A DNA stretch of 64,000 nt from positions 4,836,001 to 4,900,000 of the forward strand of contig NZ_CP051261.1 in the NCBI RefSeq assembly GCF_014236855.1, written 5' to 3'. Origin of the DNA: Xanthomonas sp. SI (GTDB lineage: Bacteria; Pseudomonadota; Gammaproteobacteria; Xanthomonadales; Xanthomonadaceae). The notes beneath the pieces were generated by a model. It saw nothing but the letters and a program-made list of their open reading frames with translations, was not told the origin of the DNA and searched no databases. Positions 34,200-43,628 of this stretch are shown in pieces; position 1 is the stretch's first letter, and each line of letters opens with the position of its first letter. The position numbers and the translations under genes are program-made.

Positions 34200-34434
34200 C
34201 ATGCCGAAGGTATCCATCGCTTCATTCGGATGAAGGGATGGATTTAAACGGGAATCCGGTGAAGGCTGGCGCCGCAAGCGTCCGCCCATTCCGGAGCTGC
34301 CCCGCAGCGGTGAATGGAAACGACCTCCGTCAATGGCACTGGGCCGGCGCATGCCGGCCTGGGAAGCGGCGGACAGTAGGCGCGCAGCCGGCACGGTGCG
34401 CTCGTCCATCAGCCCGAATACCGGCCCCGGCCGG
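34200..34434 (+). ncRNA. cobalamin (B12) riboswitch upstream of metE
   Basis: Cobalamin aptamer core elements appear in order: GAAGGTATCC at the 5' side, AAACGGGAATCCGGTG, the B12 box GAGCTGCCCCGCAGCGGTGA, GGCACTGG and CTGGGAAGC, then AGCCCGAATACCGGCC near the 3' end. It is followed, after about 220 bp of G+C-rich leader, by metE. Binding of adenosylcobalamin would be expected to repress metE when B12 allows MetH to work. Boundaries are approximate. The leader 34435-34656 contains several self-complementary G+C-rich segments (around 34545-34615) that could be the expression platform. Confidence 0.88.
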
Positions 34435-34656
34435 AGGACCTGTGCGTCCTCCGATTCGACCTGGCGTCTCCGCGGGGAGGCGGCCGGAAGCCGTGCCGTG
34501 GCCCTGCGCCGCGCCGCGCTCTTCCGCCTGCCCGCGTGGCGCCGGTTCGCCCGCGGGGGCGAAGGTCGCTGGCGTGGCGGGCGTCCCGTGCGAACGGGCG
34601 GACGGCGCGCGGTTCCTTCGTTCCTCAATGCCTATGAACGCAATGAGGAAACGCAA

Positions 34657-36948
34657 ATGACGATCGTGACCAACCTGGGCTTCCCGCGCATCGGTGCGCG
34701 GCGCGAGCTCAAGCGTGCGCTGGAAAGCTACTGGCGCCGCGAAACGGATGAGGCAAGCCTGCAAGACACCGCGCGGCAGCTACGCCAGCGGCATTGGCGG
34801 CTGCAGGTCGAGGCCGGGGTGGATCTTCCGCCCAGCAACGACTTCAGCCTGTACGACGCGATGCTCGACACCGCGTTCCTGTTCGATGCGATCCCGCAGC
34901 GCTACCGCGCGCTGGCCGATGCCGATCCGCTGGCCGGCTACTTCGCAATGGCGCGCGGCTCGCAGGAGAACGGCCTGGACCTGCACGCGCTGGAAATGAC
35001 CAAGTGGTTCGACACCAATTACCACTACCTGGTGCCGGAACTGGCGCGGCGCCAGCACTTCCGCCTGCGCGGCGACAAGCCGTTGGCCGAGTTCCTGGAA
35101 GCCAAGGCGCTGGGCATCACCACGCGGCCGGTGCTGATCGGGCCGGTGACCTTCCTGCTGCTGTCCAAGACCGTGGACGGCAGCGATCGCTGGGCGCTGC
35201 TGGACAGCCTGCTGCCGGCCTACGCCGAGCTGTTGCAGCAACTCGACGCGGCCGGCGCCAACTGGGTGCAGATCGACGAGCCGGCCTTGGTGCTGGACCT
35301 GGACGAGGCTGCGCGCGAGGCGTATCGCCGCGCCTATGACTTCCTGGCGCAGGCGCCGCGGCCGAAGCTGCTGCTGACCACGTATTTCGGCGAGCTGGGC
35401 GACAACCTGGAACTGGCCGCGGCGCTGCCGGTGGACGGCCTGCATGTGGATCTGGTGCGCGGCGTGGCGCAGTTGGACGCGGTGCTGCAGGCGTTGCCGG
35501 CCGGGCGCGTGCTGTCGGCGGGGCTGGTCAACGGCCGCAACGTGTGGCGCACGCCGCTGGACACTGCGCTGACCCTGGCGCGCTACGCCGCCGGGCATGT
35601 CGGCAGCGAGCGGCTGTGGTTGGCGCCGTCGTGCTCGCTGCTGCACGTGCCGGTGGATCTGGAGCAGGAAAAGGCGCTGGACCGCGAACTGCACGCATGG
35701 CTGGCCTTCGCCAAACAGAAGCTGCAGGAATTGCGCACGCTGGCCGATGCGTTGCACGAGCTGCCGCAGGCGCAGGCCGAGCTGGAGCAGGCGCGCGACG
35801 CGCTGGCGACGCGGCGTTCCTCCGCGCGCGTGCATCGCCCAGAAGTCGCACGCCGGGTGGCGGCGCTGAGCGAGGATGCCGGGCGCCGGCAATCGCCGTA
35901 TCCGCAGCGGCGCGATGCGCAACAGGCGGCGCTGCGGCTGCCGGCTTACCCGACCACCACGATCGGCTCGTTCCCGCAGACCGCACAGGTGCGGCAGGCA
36001 CGCGCGCAGCACAAGGCCGGCAAGCTCGGCGATGCCGAGTACGACGCGTTCCTGGCCGCGGAGACCGAACGCTGCGTGCGCGCGCAGGAGCAACTCGGGC
36101 TGGACGTGCTGGTGCACGGCGAGTTCGAGCGCAACGACATGGTCGAATACTTCGGCGAGCAGCTCGACGGTTTCGCCTTCACCAAGCATGGCTGGGTGCA
36201 GAGCTACGGCTCGCGCTGCGTGAAGCCGCCGATCATCTACGGCGACGTGCAGCGGCCGGCACCGATGACGCTGCGCTGGACCCAGTACGCGCAGTCGCTG
36301 ACCGACAAGCCGATGAAGGGCATGCTGACCGGGCCGGTGACGGTGCTGCAGTGGTCGTTCGTGCGCGACGACCAGGAACGCGCGCAGACCTGCCGGCAGA
36401 TCGCGCTGGCGCTGCGCGACGAGGTGCGCGACCTGGAGGCGGCCGGCATCGGCGTGATCCAGATCGACGAGCCGGCGATCCGCGAAGGCCTGCCGCTGCG
36501 CCGCGCCGACTGGCAGGCGTATCTGGACTGGGCGGTGCAGTGCTTCCGCATCGCCGCGGCCGGCGTGCGCGACGCCACCCAGATCCATACCCACATGTGC
36601 TACTCGGAGTTCAACGACATCATCGAGGCGGTGGCGGCGATGGATGCGGACGTGATCTCGATCGAGACCTCGCGCTCGCGGATGGAGCTGCTCGATGCGT
36701 TCGTGCGCTTCCGCTATCCGAACGCGATCGGCCCGGGCGTGTACGACATCCACTCGCCGCGCGTGCCCAGCACGCAGGAGATGGTGCAACTGTTGGACAA
36801 GGCGCGCGCGGTGCTGGATCCGCAGCAGCTGTGGGTCAATCCGGATTGCGGGTTGAAGACGCGCGGCTGGCCGGAAACGCGCAGCGCGCTGGAAGCGATG
36901 GTGGCCGCGGCGCGGCAGCTGCGTGCGCAGCAGGCGCAAGCGGCGTAA
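34657..36948 (+). CDS. metE: cobalamin-independent methionine synthase
   Basis: A 763-residue enzyme that transfers the methyl group of 5-methyltetrahydropteroyl-tri-L-glutamate to homocysteine. The N-terminus [25 protein letters not shown] and the internal IGSFPQT of the second barrel are diagnostic. Zinc-site residues are visible: His646 and Cys648 in HTHMCYSEF and Cys731 in [11 protein letters not shown]. Length is normal. The start is set by GAGGA eight bases before the ATG. Control by the upstream B12 riboswitch is strongly suggested. Confidence 0.96.
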   Translation: MTIVTNLGFPRIGARRELKRALESYWRRETDEASLQDTARQLRQRHWRLQVEAGVDLPPSNDFSLYDAMLDTAFLFDAIPQRYRALADADPLAGYFAMARGSQENGLDLHALEMTKWFDTNYHYLVPELARRQHFRLRGDKPLAEFLEAKALGITTRPVLIGPVTFLLLSKTVDGSDRWALLDSLLPAYAELLQQLDAAGANWVQIDEPALVLDLDEAAREAYRRAYDFLAQAPRPKLLLTTYFGELGDNLELAAALPVDGLHVDLVRGVAQLDAVLQALPAGRVLSAGLVNGRNVWRTPLDTALTLARYAAGHVGSERLWLAPSCSLLHVPVDLEQEKALDRELHAWLAFAKQKLQELRTLADALHELPQAQAELEQARDALATRRSSARVHRPEVARRVAALSEDAGRRQSPYPQRRDAQQAALRLPAYPTTTIGSFPQTAQVRQARAQHKAGKLGDAEYDAFLAAETERCVRAQEQLGLDVLVHGEFERNDMVEYFGEQLDGFAFTKHGWVQSYGSRCVKPPIIYGDVQRPAPMTLRWTQYAQSLTDKPMKGMLTGPVTVLQWSFVRDDQERAQTCRQIALALRDEVRDLEAAGIGVIQIDEPAIREGLPLRRADWQAYLDWAVQCFRIAAAGVRDATQIHTHMCYSEFNDIIEAVAAMDADVISIETSRSRMELLDAFVRFRYPNAIGPGVYDIHSPRVPSTQEMVQLLDKARAVLDPQQLWVNPDCGLKTRGWPETRSALEAMVAAARQLRAQQAQAA

Positions 36949-37164
36949 GTAGGCGATGAGCCAACGGTGCTCGGCGTGCTGCACGCCGGGCATCGCAACG
37001 CCAGAATGCATGGCATGCGCGTTCGCGTGCATCGCCGCGCAGCGCCGGGTTCATGCGCCGATGCGGGAAACAGGCTGCTCTGCCCCTCTGCGATGCACGT
37101 CGCGGGCGACTGCGACGAATACCCGACATGCGGCAAAGCACCCGCAGCTACAGGCGAGCGCAAT

Positions 37165-38322
37165 TCACTCCGTCGTTGGCACAGCGGCCGCCGGCACTTG
37201 CGCCGACACCGCAGCGGCAGCGCCGCTCGCGAACAACAGACTCAGCTGCTGCATGCGGCGATCGCGCCATATCTGCGCCGGCACCGGAACGCCTGCGCGC
37301 AATCCTGCCACCAAGGGCGGCACGTCCTGAGGGCCGCCGACCGGCCGGCCGTCGATCTCCAGCAGCACATCCATCGGCTTGATCCCGGCCTGCATGGCGA
37401 CGCTGCCGTCGATCACCTCCACGATCCATGCGCCGCGCGCGGAAGGAAGTCCGGTTGCCAGCGCCACTTCCGCGGTGACCGGCGCGATGCGCACGCCGAG
37501 TGTTCTGGGCGCTGCTGCCGCAGCCGCAGTGGGCGCGATCGGCGTGGCAGACGCCGAAGTCGGTGTCGCCGCAGCCACTGCAGCTGCGCGGCCGCTCGGC
37601 ATCCACGCCACTTCGGCGAACTTGGTGTTGAACCCGCCGAACAGCCTGCGATAGTCGCGACTGGCCTTGCTCGCTTCGGCCTGGGTGTCGTATGCGGTGC
37701 AGGTCGTGTCTTCCTCCGGCTGGCCGTGCGCGCGCACGGTCTGCTTGAATTCCTCGGCATACGCCGCGCTCTGCGCATAGACCGCCGTCGGATCGGCGCC
37801 GCTCGGCATGGCGAAGATCTGAGTGGCGACGGTGTGCGCCAGGTCGCTGCGATCGGGAATGTCGACCTGGGTCGCGTAGCAGTAGAAATAGCGCGTGATC
37901 TGCGCCGACGGCTTGGCGGCGGCATCCCACGGCGGCGGCGTCCAGTCCACGTCGCGCCAGCTGCCCACCTTCATCAGGTACAGGCGCTTGCTCCATATCG
38001 CGCGTTGCTGCTCGCGCTGCGCCAGCGCTTCCTCGCGCCCTGGGCCGAGCATGCAGTCCTTGGTTCCCGCCCCGCCGAGGCTGCCCACATGCTGTAGGAA
38101 ATCACTGGCTAGCTCGTTGCTGCGCCGCAGCCAGCCGCTGGCGTCGTCCTGATAAGCAATCTCGACGACCGGCGAGGCCCAGACCTTTGCCGGCACCCCG
38201 CCGGTGTCGGTCACGCTGCAGAACGCGAACGCCGTGCGCGTCGGCACAGGCGCTTGCGCGAGGACCGCGACGGGCGCCAGCCCGGCGAAGAAAACGGAGA
38301 AAAGCACCGCATTGCGCAGCAT
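37165..38322 (-). CDS. exported PDZ-domain protein
   Basis: A 385-residue protein with a signal peptide ([23 protein letters not shown]) and an AGGGGG ribosome-binding site. Residues about 25-265 form an unrecognised domain with Trp- and Tyr-rich blocks ([62 protein letters not shown]). After an Ala/Pro/Thr-rich linker (about 270-300) comes a PDZ module ([55 protein letters not shown]). There is no protease triad, so it is not a DegP-type protease. The periplasmic role is unknown. Confidence 0.7.
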   Translation of the reverse strand: MLRNAVLFSVFFAGLAPVAVLAQAPVPTRTAFAFCSVTDTGGVPAKVWASPVVEIAYQDDASGWLRRSNELASDFLQHVGSLGGAGTKDCMLGPGREEALAQREQQRAIWSKRLYLMKVGSWRDVDWTPPPWDAAAKPSAQITRYFYCYATQVDIPDRSDLAHTVATQIFAMPSGADPTAVYAQSAAYAEEFKQTVRAHGQPEEDTTCTAYDTQAEASKASRDYRRLFGGFNTKFAEVAWMPSGRAAAVAAATPTSASATPIAPTAAAAAAPRTLGVRIAPVTAEVALATGLPSARGAWIVEVIDGSVAMQAGIKPMDVLLEIDGRPVGGPQDVPPLVAGLRAGVPVPAQIWRDRRMQQLSLLFASGAAAAVSAQVPAAAVPTTE

Positions 38323-38584
38323 CTGGATATCCCCCTGGCTACTCCAGTATTGCCATCGGCATCGCCATGCCGCCCCAACGCAGACACTAGCCCATTCACG
38401 CGGCGGCTGCACTGGATCGCCGCGGCGCATGGCCACGCCGGTGCTGCAGTGCACCGTGGAACTGTCATCTGGGCGGGGTATAACGCAGTCACGTCGCGGC
38501 GAGGGGGCGCTGCATCCGCTGCGCAGGCGTGCGATCGCGATCGCCGTACTGCCTGGCTTCGCATTGTTCAAGGAGAGAGCCGCC

Positions 38585-40546
38585 ATGCCGACGCTACCGA
38601 AGTTGTCCCTGCTGTCCACGCTGCTGCTGTCGCCATTGCTCGCGCAGGCGGCCGATCTGGTTCCCAAACAGTTGGCCGGCCCTCCCGAGGAATTCGCGCA
38701 GATGCGCGCGCCGGCGCCGGCCGAGGCCGCGATCCTGTCCAAGAGCGCGTTGCTGCCGGTGGAATTCGCTTCCGCACGCAGCGGCGAAGCGGCGCAATGG
38801 CAGGCGACGCTGCCGGTGGAAAACGGCAAGCTGCGCTTCGTGCTGCTGTCCGGCACGCACGACTGGCAACCGCAGTTGCACGCGCCCGGCGCGGCGAACG
38901 CTCGCGCCAGCGCCGCCATCGTGCCGAACGCGGTCGCCACTCGCCTGGGCAGCGGCGACACCGCACTACCGGCCCGCGAGTACCGCGTGGACAGGGCGGC
39001 CAACGGCAGCTGGACGCTGACCCTGCGCGCCGACGGCAGCGCCGCGCAACGCGGCTACCTGTTGATGGAAGGCGATGCGCGCACCCAGCTGGCGTCCTAT
39101 CCCAGCGACCGCCGGCAACTGCACAGCGGCCAGCGCATCGGCCTGACCGCGCTGCTCGGCGGCAGCGACAGCCACGGCGCCACCGCGCTCGCCAGCAATG
39201 CCGGACGCATCCGCGACGCGCAATTGCGCGTCACCGCGCCCGACGGCACGGTGACCCAGTGGCCGATGGCCGACGACGGCCGCCATGGCGACGGCGCCGC
39301 CGGCGACGGCATCTATGCCGGCGATTTCCCGGCGAAGGCGCCGGGCAGCTATCTCGCGCAGGTGGTGGTGCACGGCGAGGACGCGGCCGGCCAGGCCTTC
39401 GTGCGCACCAGCGAACACGTGCTGCCGGTGCTCGATACCAGCTTGCGCATCGCCGCCGACGCGGTGAGCGCCAGCGCACAGGACGGCACCCGCCTGGCGC
39501 TGCCGATCCCGGTCAGCGCCAGCGGCCAGGCGCCGGCGCACTATCGCGTGCTCGGCGAACTGTGGGGCACCGGTCGCGATGGCAGCGCGGTGCCGGTGGC
39601 CTGGCTCGGCGGCATGCTCGCGCCGCACAACGGACGCCTGCCGCTGAGCGTGGACGAACGCTGGATCGTGCGTGCCGGCGCACGTGCGCCGTTCACGCTG
39701 CGCAATCTGCGCATCGAGGACCCGGACCATTTCGTGCCGCTGGCCACGCGCGACACGCTGGCGCTGACCCTGCCGGCACTGCGCCGCAGCAGCGTGGCGC
39801 GCGGCGGCGCGATCGACGCCAGCATGCGCATGGGCGAGCGCCCGGCGACGCTGCAGCGCGCGGCGACCGATGCGCAAGCGCAAGCGACCGGATCGCGCTT
39901 GGTACTGGTGCACGGCTATTGCTCCGGCGGGGTGTGGCCGGCGGCGCAGTTCAGCAACGCCTCGACCTTCCTGGACGCCAACCAGAACCGCAGCAACGAC
40001 CAGTTCGCGCAACTGCTGGGGCAGTTCGGCAGCCAATGGAATTCGTTCGGCACGGTGGCGCACAGCCAGGGGGGCATGGCCGCGCTGCACCTGTACAGCT
40101 ACTACTGGAGCGGGCTGGACAATGCCAGCGGCGGACGCGTCATGCAGTCGGTCGGCACGCCCTACCAGGGCACCAACCTGTCCGGCATCCTGGCCACGGT
40201 GGGCTCGTGGTTCGGCGTGGGCTGCGGCAGCAACAGCGACATGACCTACGACGGCGCCAAGGCCTGGCTGGCCGGCATCCCGACCTCGGCGCGGGCGCTG
40301 GTCAACTACTACACCACCTCCTTCGCCAAGACCAACTGGTACACCAACGACTACTGCAACGCGGCCTCGGACCTGGTGCTGGACGACCCGGAGGACGGCG
40401 TGGTCGAGCAGGTCAACGCGCAACTGCCGGGCGGGGTCAACCGCGGCCACACCACCGGCCAGTGCCACACCACCGGCATGCGCGATCCGGCGCAATACCT
40501 GGATGCCAGCCGCAACGCGACGATGAACGCCAACGCGGCGCGTTGA
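38585..40546 (+). CDS. exported alpha/beta-hydrolase (lipase-like), possibly conditioned-medium-factor-like
   Basis: A 653-residue protein with a Sec signal peptide (LPKLSLLSTLLLSPLLAQAA) and an AAGGAGAG ribosome-binding site. The N-terminal half is beta-rich with Ig-like modules (LRVTAPDGTVTQWPMADDGRHGDGAAGDGIYAGDFPAKAPGSYLAQVVVHG resembles a choice-of-anchor/oxyanion-type beta sandwich). The C-terminal ~220 residues are an alpha/beta-hydrolase: VLVHGYCSGG (oxyanion hole), AHSQGGMAAL (nucleophile elbow Ser), DPEDGVV and GHTTGQCHTTGM (acid and His candidates). Proteins of this layout in xanthomonads are sometimes annotated as conditioned medium factor; I am not certain of that name here. Confidence 0.72.
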   Translation: MPTLPKLSLLSTLLLSPLLAQAADLVPKQLAGPPEEFAQMRAPAPAEAAILSKSALLPVEFASARSGEAAQWQATLPVENGKLRFVLLSGTHDWQPQLHAPGAANARASAAIVPNAVATRLGSGDTALPAREYRVDRAANGSWTLTLRADGSAAQRGYLLMEGDARTQLASYPSDRRQLHSGQRIGLTALLGGSDSHGATALASNAGRIRDAQLRVTAPDGTVTQWPMADDGRHGDGAAGDGIYAGDFPAKAPGSYLAQVVVHGEDAAGQAFVRTSEHVLPVLDTSLRIAADAVSASAQDGTRLALPIPVSASGQAPAHYRVLGELWGTGRDGSAVPVAWLGGMLAPHNGRLPLSVDERWIVRAGARAPFTLRNLRIEDPDHFVPLATRDTLALTLPALRRSSVARGGAIDASMRMGERPATLQRAATDAQAQATGSRLVLVHGYCSGGVWPAAQFSNASTFLDANQNRSNDQFAQLLGQFGSQWNSFGTVAHSQGGMAALHLYSYYWSGLDNASGGRVMQSVGTPYQGTNLSGILATVGSWFGVGCGSNSDMTYDGAKAWLAGIPTSARALVNYYTTSFAKTNWYTNDYCNAASDLVLDDPEDGVVEQVNAQLPGGVNRGHTTGQCHTTGMRDPAQYLDASRNATMNANAAR

Positions 40547-40589
40547 AGGGCGGGGATTGGAGATTTGGGATTTGGGATTGGTAAAAGCG

Positions 40590-40619
40590 GCTGCACCGGG
40601 CCTGCAGGGTCGGTGCAGC
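40590..40619 (+). terminator. hairpin downstream of the lipase-like gene
   Basis: GCTGCACCG (40590-40598) and CGGTGCAGC (40611-40619) form a perfect 9-bp stem with a 12-nt loop, 44 bp after the stop codon. No T-run follows, so it may be an intrinsic-like pause, an mRNA-stabilising hairpin or simply a repeat. Confidence 0.35.
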
Positions 40620-40680
40620 GTCTAGGTCTCCATGCACCGATGCTGCGGCTGGCGCAGGTCCGATTCGATGCCGCTTTTTT

Positions 40681-40707
40681 TGTAGGAGCGGCTTCAGCCG
40701 CGACAGG
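40681..40707 (+). repeat. single copy of the TGTAGGAGCGGCTTCAGCCG intergenic repeat
   Basis: A 27-bp half-unit identical to the arms of the paired hairpin elements at 41764 and 57989. It begins directly after a T-run. Only one arm is present here. The rest of 40547-40807 holds degenerate GGGATTTGGGATT-type repeats and no gene. Confidence 0.75.
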
Positions 40708-40807
40708 CATTATTCGAATTGCGAATCGTGAATTGGAACACCCGGAGCCAGCCGTGCTCACGCTCTTGATTTTGCGAATCCCTAATCCCGAATTACAAAT
40801 CCCGGCC

Positions 40808-41659
40808 TCACCGAAACACCACAGTGCGATGCCCGTTGAGCAAAATGCGATGCTCGACATGGCGGCGCACCGCGCGGGCCAGGACTTGCGATTCGGTATC
40901 GCTGCCCAGGCGCACCAGGTCGCGCGGAGTCATCGCGTGGTCCACGCGGGCCACGTCCTGTTCGATGATCGGGCCTTCGTCGAGATCGCCGGTGACGTAG
41001 TGCGCGGTGGCGCCGATGATCTTGACCCCGCGCGCGTGCGCCTGGTGGTACGGCTGCGCGCCCTTGAAGCTGGGGAGGAAGCTGTGATGGATGTTGATCG
41101 CGCGTCCGGCCAGCGCGGCGCACAGCGTCGGCGACAGGATCTGCATGTAGCGCGCCAGCACCACCAGGTCGATGCGCTCGCGCTCCACCAGCGCCAGCAA
41201 TTGCGCTTCCTGTTCGGCGCGGTTGTCGGCACCGACCGGCAGGTGGTGGAACGGCACGTCGTAAGAACGCGCCAGTGCGGCGAAATCGTCGTGATTGGAG
41301 GCCACCGCGGCGATGTCCACGCGCAGCTGACGGCTGTGCGCGCGAAACAGCAGATCGTTGAGGCAATGGCCCTGCTTACTGACCAGCACCAGCAGACGCG
41401 CGCGGCGCCGCGCGTCGTGCAGTTGCCAGTCCATCGCGTAGTCGGCGGCGAGCGGCGCCAGTTGCACCTTCACCGCCGCGACGATGCCGTCGGCGGGCAC
41501 GTCGAAATGCACGCGCAGGAAGAAGCGACCGCTCTCCTCGTCGCCGAACTGTTGCGCGTCGAGGATGTTGCAGCCGTGCTCGAACAGCAGGCCGCTGACG
41601 CGGTAGACGATGCCGGTACGGTCCGGGCAGGACAGGGTCAGGATGTAGTCGGGGCGCAT
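40808..41659 (-). CDS. purU: formyltetrahydrofolate deformylase
   Basis: A 283-residue enzyme that hydrolyses 10-formyl-THF to THF and formate, balancing one-carbon and purine metabolism. The N-terminal ACT domain (YILTLSCPDRTGIVYRVSGLLFEHGCNILDAQQF) and the C-terminal formyltransferase-fold domain (NHDDFAALARSYDVPFHHLPVG, VLARYMQILSP, NIHHSFLPSFKGAQPYHQA, IGATAHYVTGDLDEGPIIEQDV) are complete. The conserved Asn-His-Asp catalytic triad is visible. It stands alone, flanked by repeats. Confidence 0.95.
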   Translation of the reverse strand: MRPDYILTLSCPDRTGIVYRVSGLLFEHGCNILDAQQFGDEESGRFFLRVHFDVPADGIVAAVKVQLAPLAADYAMDWQLHDARRRARLLVLVSKQGHCLNDLLFRAHSRQLRVDIAAVASNHDDFAALARSYDVPFHHLPVGADNRAEQEAQLLALVERERIDLVVLARYMQILSPTLCAALAGRAINIHHSFLPSFKGAQPYHQAHARGVKIIGATAHYVTGDLDEGPIIEQDVARVDHAMTPRDLVRLGSDTESQVLARAVRRHVEHRILLNGHRTVVFR

Positions 41660-41763
41660 CCGCGCAATGATAGGAGAATTCGGGACTCGGGATGGTGGGC
41701 TGCGGATGTTGCCAGGACATTGGCTGTGGGATGCCGCAGCGGCATTGCCGGGGTCTTGCCGTC

Positions 41764-41831
41764 TGTAGGAGCGGCTTCAGCCGCGACAGGATCTATCGGT
41801 AAAGCCTGTCGCGGCTGAAGCCGCTCCTACA
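41764..41831. repeat. paired TGTAGGAGCGGCTTCAGCCG hairpin (REP-like)
   Basis: Two perfect 27-bp arms in inverted orientation (41764-41790 and 41805-41831) with a 14-nt loop. The same arms occur at 57133-57200 and 57989-58056, and a single arm at 40681. They lie only between genes, a known habit of xanthomonad intergenic palindromes. They could act as a transcription end or mRNA stabiliser. Confidence 0.85.
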
Positions 41832-41844
41832 GGGAGTTGCGGCA

Positions 41845-42053
41845 GGCCAGCGGGGTGCACTGTGGGAGGGACTTCAGTCCCGACGCTTTACCGCCAAGGA
41901 AAGTGCATCGCTTCGCCGGTCGCGGCTGAAACCGCCCCCACAGGGGACTTGCGGTGGGCCAGCCGGGTGCACTGTGGGAGGGACTTCAGTCCCGACGCTT
42001 TGCCGCGAAGGAAAATGCATCGCTTCGCTCGTCGCGGCTGAAGCCGTTCCTCC
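41845..42053. repeat. tandem duplication of a 112-bp REP-like unit
   Basis: Two consecutive units (from about 41845 and 41957) share GGCCAG-N-GGGTGCACTGTGGGAGGG, ACTTCAGTCCCGACGCTTT, GTGCATCGCTTCG-like and GTCGCGGCTGAA-CCG segments. Each pairs a GTGGGAGGGACTTCAGTCCC half (itself an inverted repeat GGGACTTCAGTCCC) with a CGCGGCTGAA half. They continue the repeat tract that starts at 41764. There is no gene in 41660-42110. Confidence 0.75.
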
Positions 42054-42110
42054 GAAGTGCGGCATCCGCATGCTGGCAGCAGGCGGCCTCGCCTGCGCGC
42101 CAGGCCGCAC

Positions 42111-42551
42111 TCACTCCGGACGCAGGCGCAGCGCCAGGCGGCGGTTGACCTTCTCCAGCCGCGCCAGCGAGTCTTCCACGGACATGCCCACCGCCTCGTG
42201 GGTGGTGATGTGCGCACGCAGATGCGCCGGGTCGTCCAGGTCGCCGCGCACCAGGAACACGTTCTCGCCCTGCTCCACCTCGCCCAGCTCGCGGCTCAGC
42301 ACCACGTGATCGACCTGGTCGAAGCCGTACTCCTTGGCCAGCGGCAGCAGCCGCGCCACCATGCGCTCGCTGATCGCGTCGGGCGCGCGGCCACAGGCGG
42401 CGTCCAGCGCGTGCACGCCTTCGCGGATCTGCGCGTACAGCAGATGGTCGGGATGCTCCGGATGCTCGGGACCGAGCACGGCCTCGCGCGCGACGGCGCG
42501 CGGCGGCTGGATGGGCGTCATGGCGCCGGGGTCGGACGAATTCGGGCTCAT
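42111..42551 (-). CDS. stand-alone XVIPCD-domain protein (X-Tfe type IV secretion signal)
   Basis: A 146-residue protein, start set by AGGAGG. After ~28 disordered residues, EHPDHLLYAQIREGVHALDAACGRAPDAISERMVARLLPLAKEYGFDQVDHVVLSRE ... GENVFLVRGDLDDPAHLRAHITTHEAVGMSVEDSLARLEKVN follows the XVIPCD pattern, the C-terminal domain that recruits effectors to the VirD4 coupling protein of the antibacterial Xanthomonas type IV secretion system. Here the domain is nearly the whole protein, so no toxin module is present. It may be an effector remnant, a decoy, or an adaptor. No immunity-like gene or T4SS gene is adjacent. Confidence 0.78.
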   Translation of the reverse strand: MSPNSSDPGAMTPIQPPRAVAREAVLGPEHPEHPDHLLYAQIREGVHALDAACGRAPDAISERMVARLLPLAKEYGFDQVDHVVLSRELGEVEQGENVFLVRGDLDDPAHLRAHITTHEAVGMSVEDSLARLEKVNRRLALRLRPE

Positions 42552-42691
42552 GGCATCCTCCTATGATGCGCTTGCAGGCCGCCGCACCTTAGCGGCAAGC
42601 ACGCGGCCAGCTCAAGCGCGGCGACGCAGTCTGCACCAAACCGCGACAAGGCCGCCTGAAGATGGCGGCCGCGCGCCGCAGCAGCGAACGC

Positions 42692-43567
42692 TCAGGCCTG
42701 CCCGGCGCGGCGTGCGGCGACCTTGGCCAGCGCCGACCAGTCCAGCTCGCCGTCGCCGTGCGCGATCGCGTCGATGAACTGGTCGCGCAGCACCGCCGCC
42801 AGCGGCATCGGCACGTGCCGGGTCTCGCCGGCGTTCAAGGCCAGGCGCACGTCCTTCAGCCCCAGCGTGGTCTTGAAGCCGGCCGGGCTGTAGCGCTGCT
42901 CGGCGATCATGCCGCCGTAGTTCTGGTACGCCGGTGCGGCGAACAGGGTGTTGACCAGCATGCCCAGGAAATCGGCCGCGTCCACGCCATGCCCGCGCAC
43001 CAGCGCCGACGCTTCGGCCATGGTGCCGATGGCGCTGGCCAGGCACAGGTTGGCGGCCAGCTTGACCGCATTGGCCTGCTCCGGCGCCGCGCCGAAATAC
43101 CAGGTCTTGCGCCCGATCACGTCGAGCAGCGGCTGCACCCGCGCCAGCGCCGCGGCATCGCCGGCGGCGAGCAGGTTGAGCTGGCCGGCGGCGGCCACGT
43201 CGCTGCGCCCCAGCACCGGGATCGCCAGGTAGGCCACGCCGCGCTCGGCATGCAAGGCGCTCAGCTCGCGCGCCAGCGCCACCGAGATCGTGGCCATGTT
43301 GACGTGCACGCTGCCGGCCGGCAGCGCGTCGAGCGCGCCACGGTCGAGCAGGGTTTCGCGCACCGCCGTATCGTCTGCCAGCATCGAGAACAGCACCGGG
43401 CCGCGCACCGCGTCGGCCGGCTGCGCGGCCAGTTGCGCGCCGGCCTCGAGCAGCGGCTGCGCCGCGGCCGCGCTGCGGTTCCACACGGTCAATGCATGCC
43501 CGGCGCGCAACAGGTTGTGCGCGATGGGCTGGCCCATCGTGCCCAGGCCGAGAAATCCGATGCTCAT
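42692..43567 (-). CDS. NAD(P)-dependent beta-hydroxyacid dehydrogenase
   Basis: A 291-residue enzyme of the 3-hydroxyisobutyrate/6-phosphogluconate dehydrogenase superfamily. It has the Rossmann motif GFLGLGTMGQPIAHNLLRAG, the substrate loop GSVHVNMATIS (family pattern xDxST, here N/ATIS) and the catalytic-lysine block QANAVKLAANLCLASAIGTMAEA. Start at 43567 (AAGGAG upstream) was chosen over an upstream ATG. The substrate cannot be fixed; glyoxylate/succinic-semialdehyde-type or hydroxyisobutyrate-type reductases are possible. Sixty-one bp separate it from the Old Yellow Enzyme gene, so they may be co-transcribed. Confidence 0.85.
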   Translation of the reverse strand: MSIGFLGLGTMGQPIAHNLLRAGHALTVWNRSAAAAQPLLEAGAQLAAQPADAVRGPVLFSMLADDTAVRETLLDRGALDALPAGSVHVNMATISVALARELSALHAERGVAYLAIPVLGRSDVAAAGQLNLLAAGDAAALARVQPLLDVIGRKTWYFGAAPEQANAVKLAANLCLASAIGTMAEASALVRGHGVDAADFLGMLVNTLFAAPAYQNYGGMIAEQRYSPAGFKTTLGLKDVRLALNAGETRHVPMPLAAVLRDQFIDAIAHGDGELDWSALAKVAARRAGQA

Positions 43568-43628
43568 CGCCAACTCCTTGCACAACTCGTGGTGGATGCC
43601 GCGACCTGCGCGGCGCAGCGCGCGCGCA

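Noticed and set aside
34238..34660. Open frames over the metE leader
   Set aside because: The sequence is explained by a cobalamin riboswitch; translations have no domain, and true metE starts at 34657.
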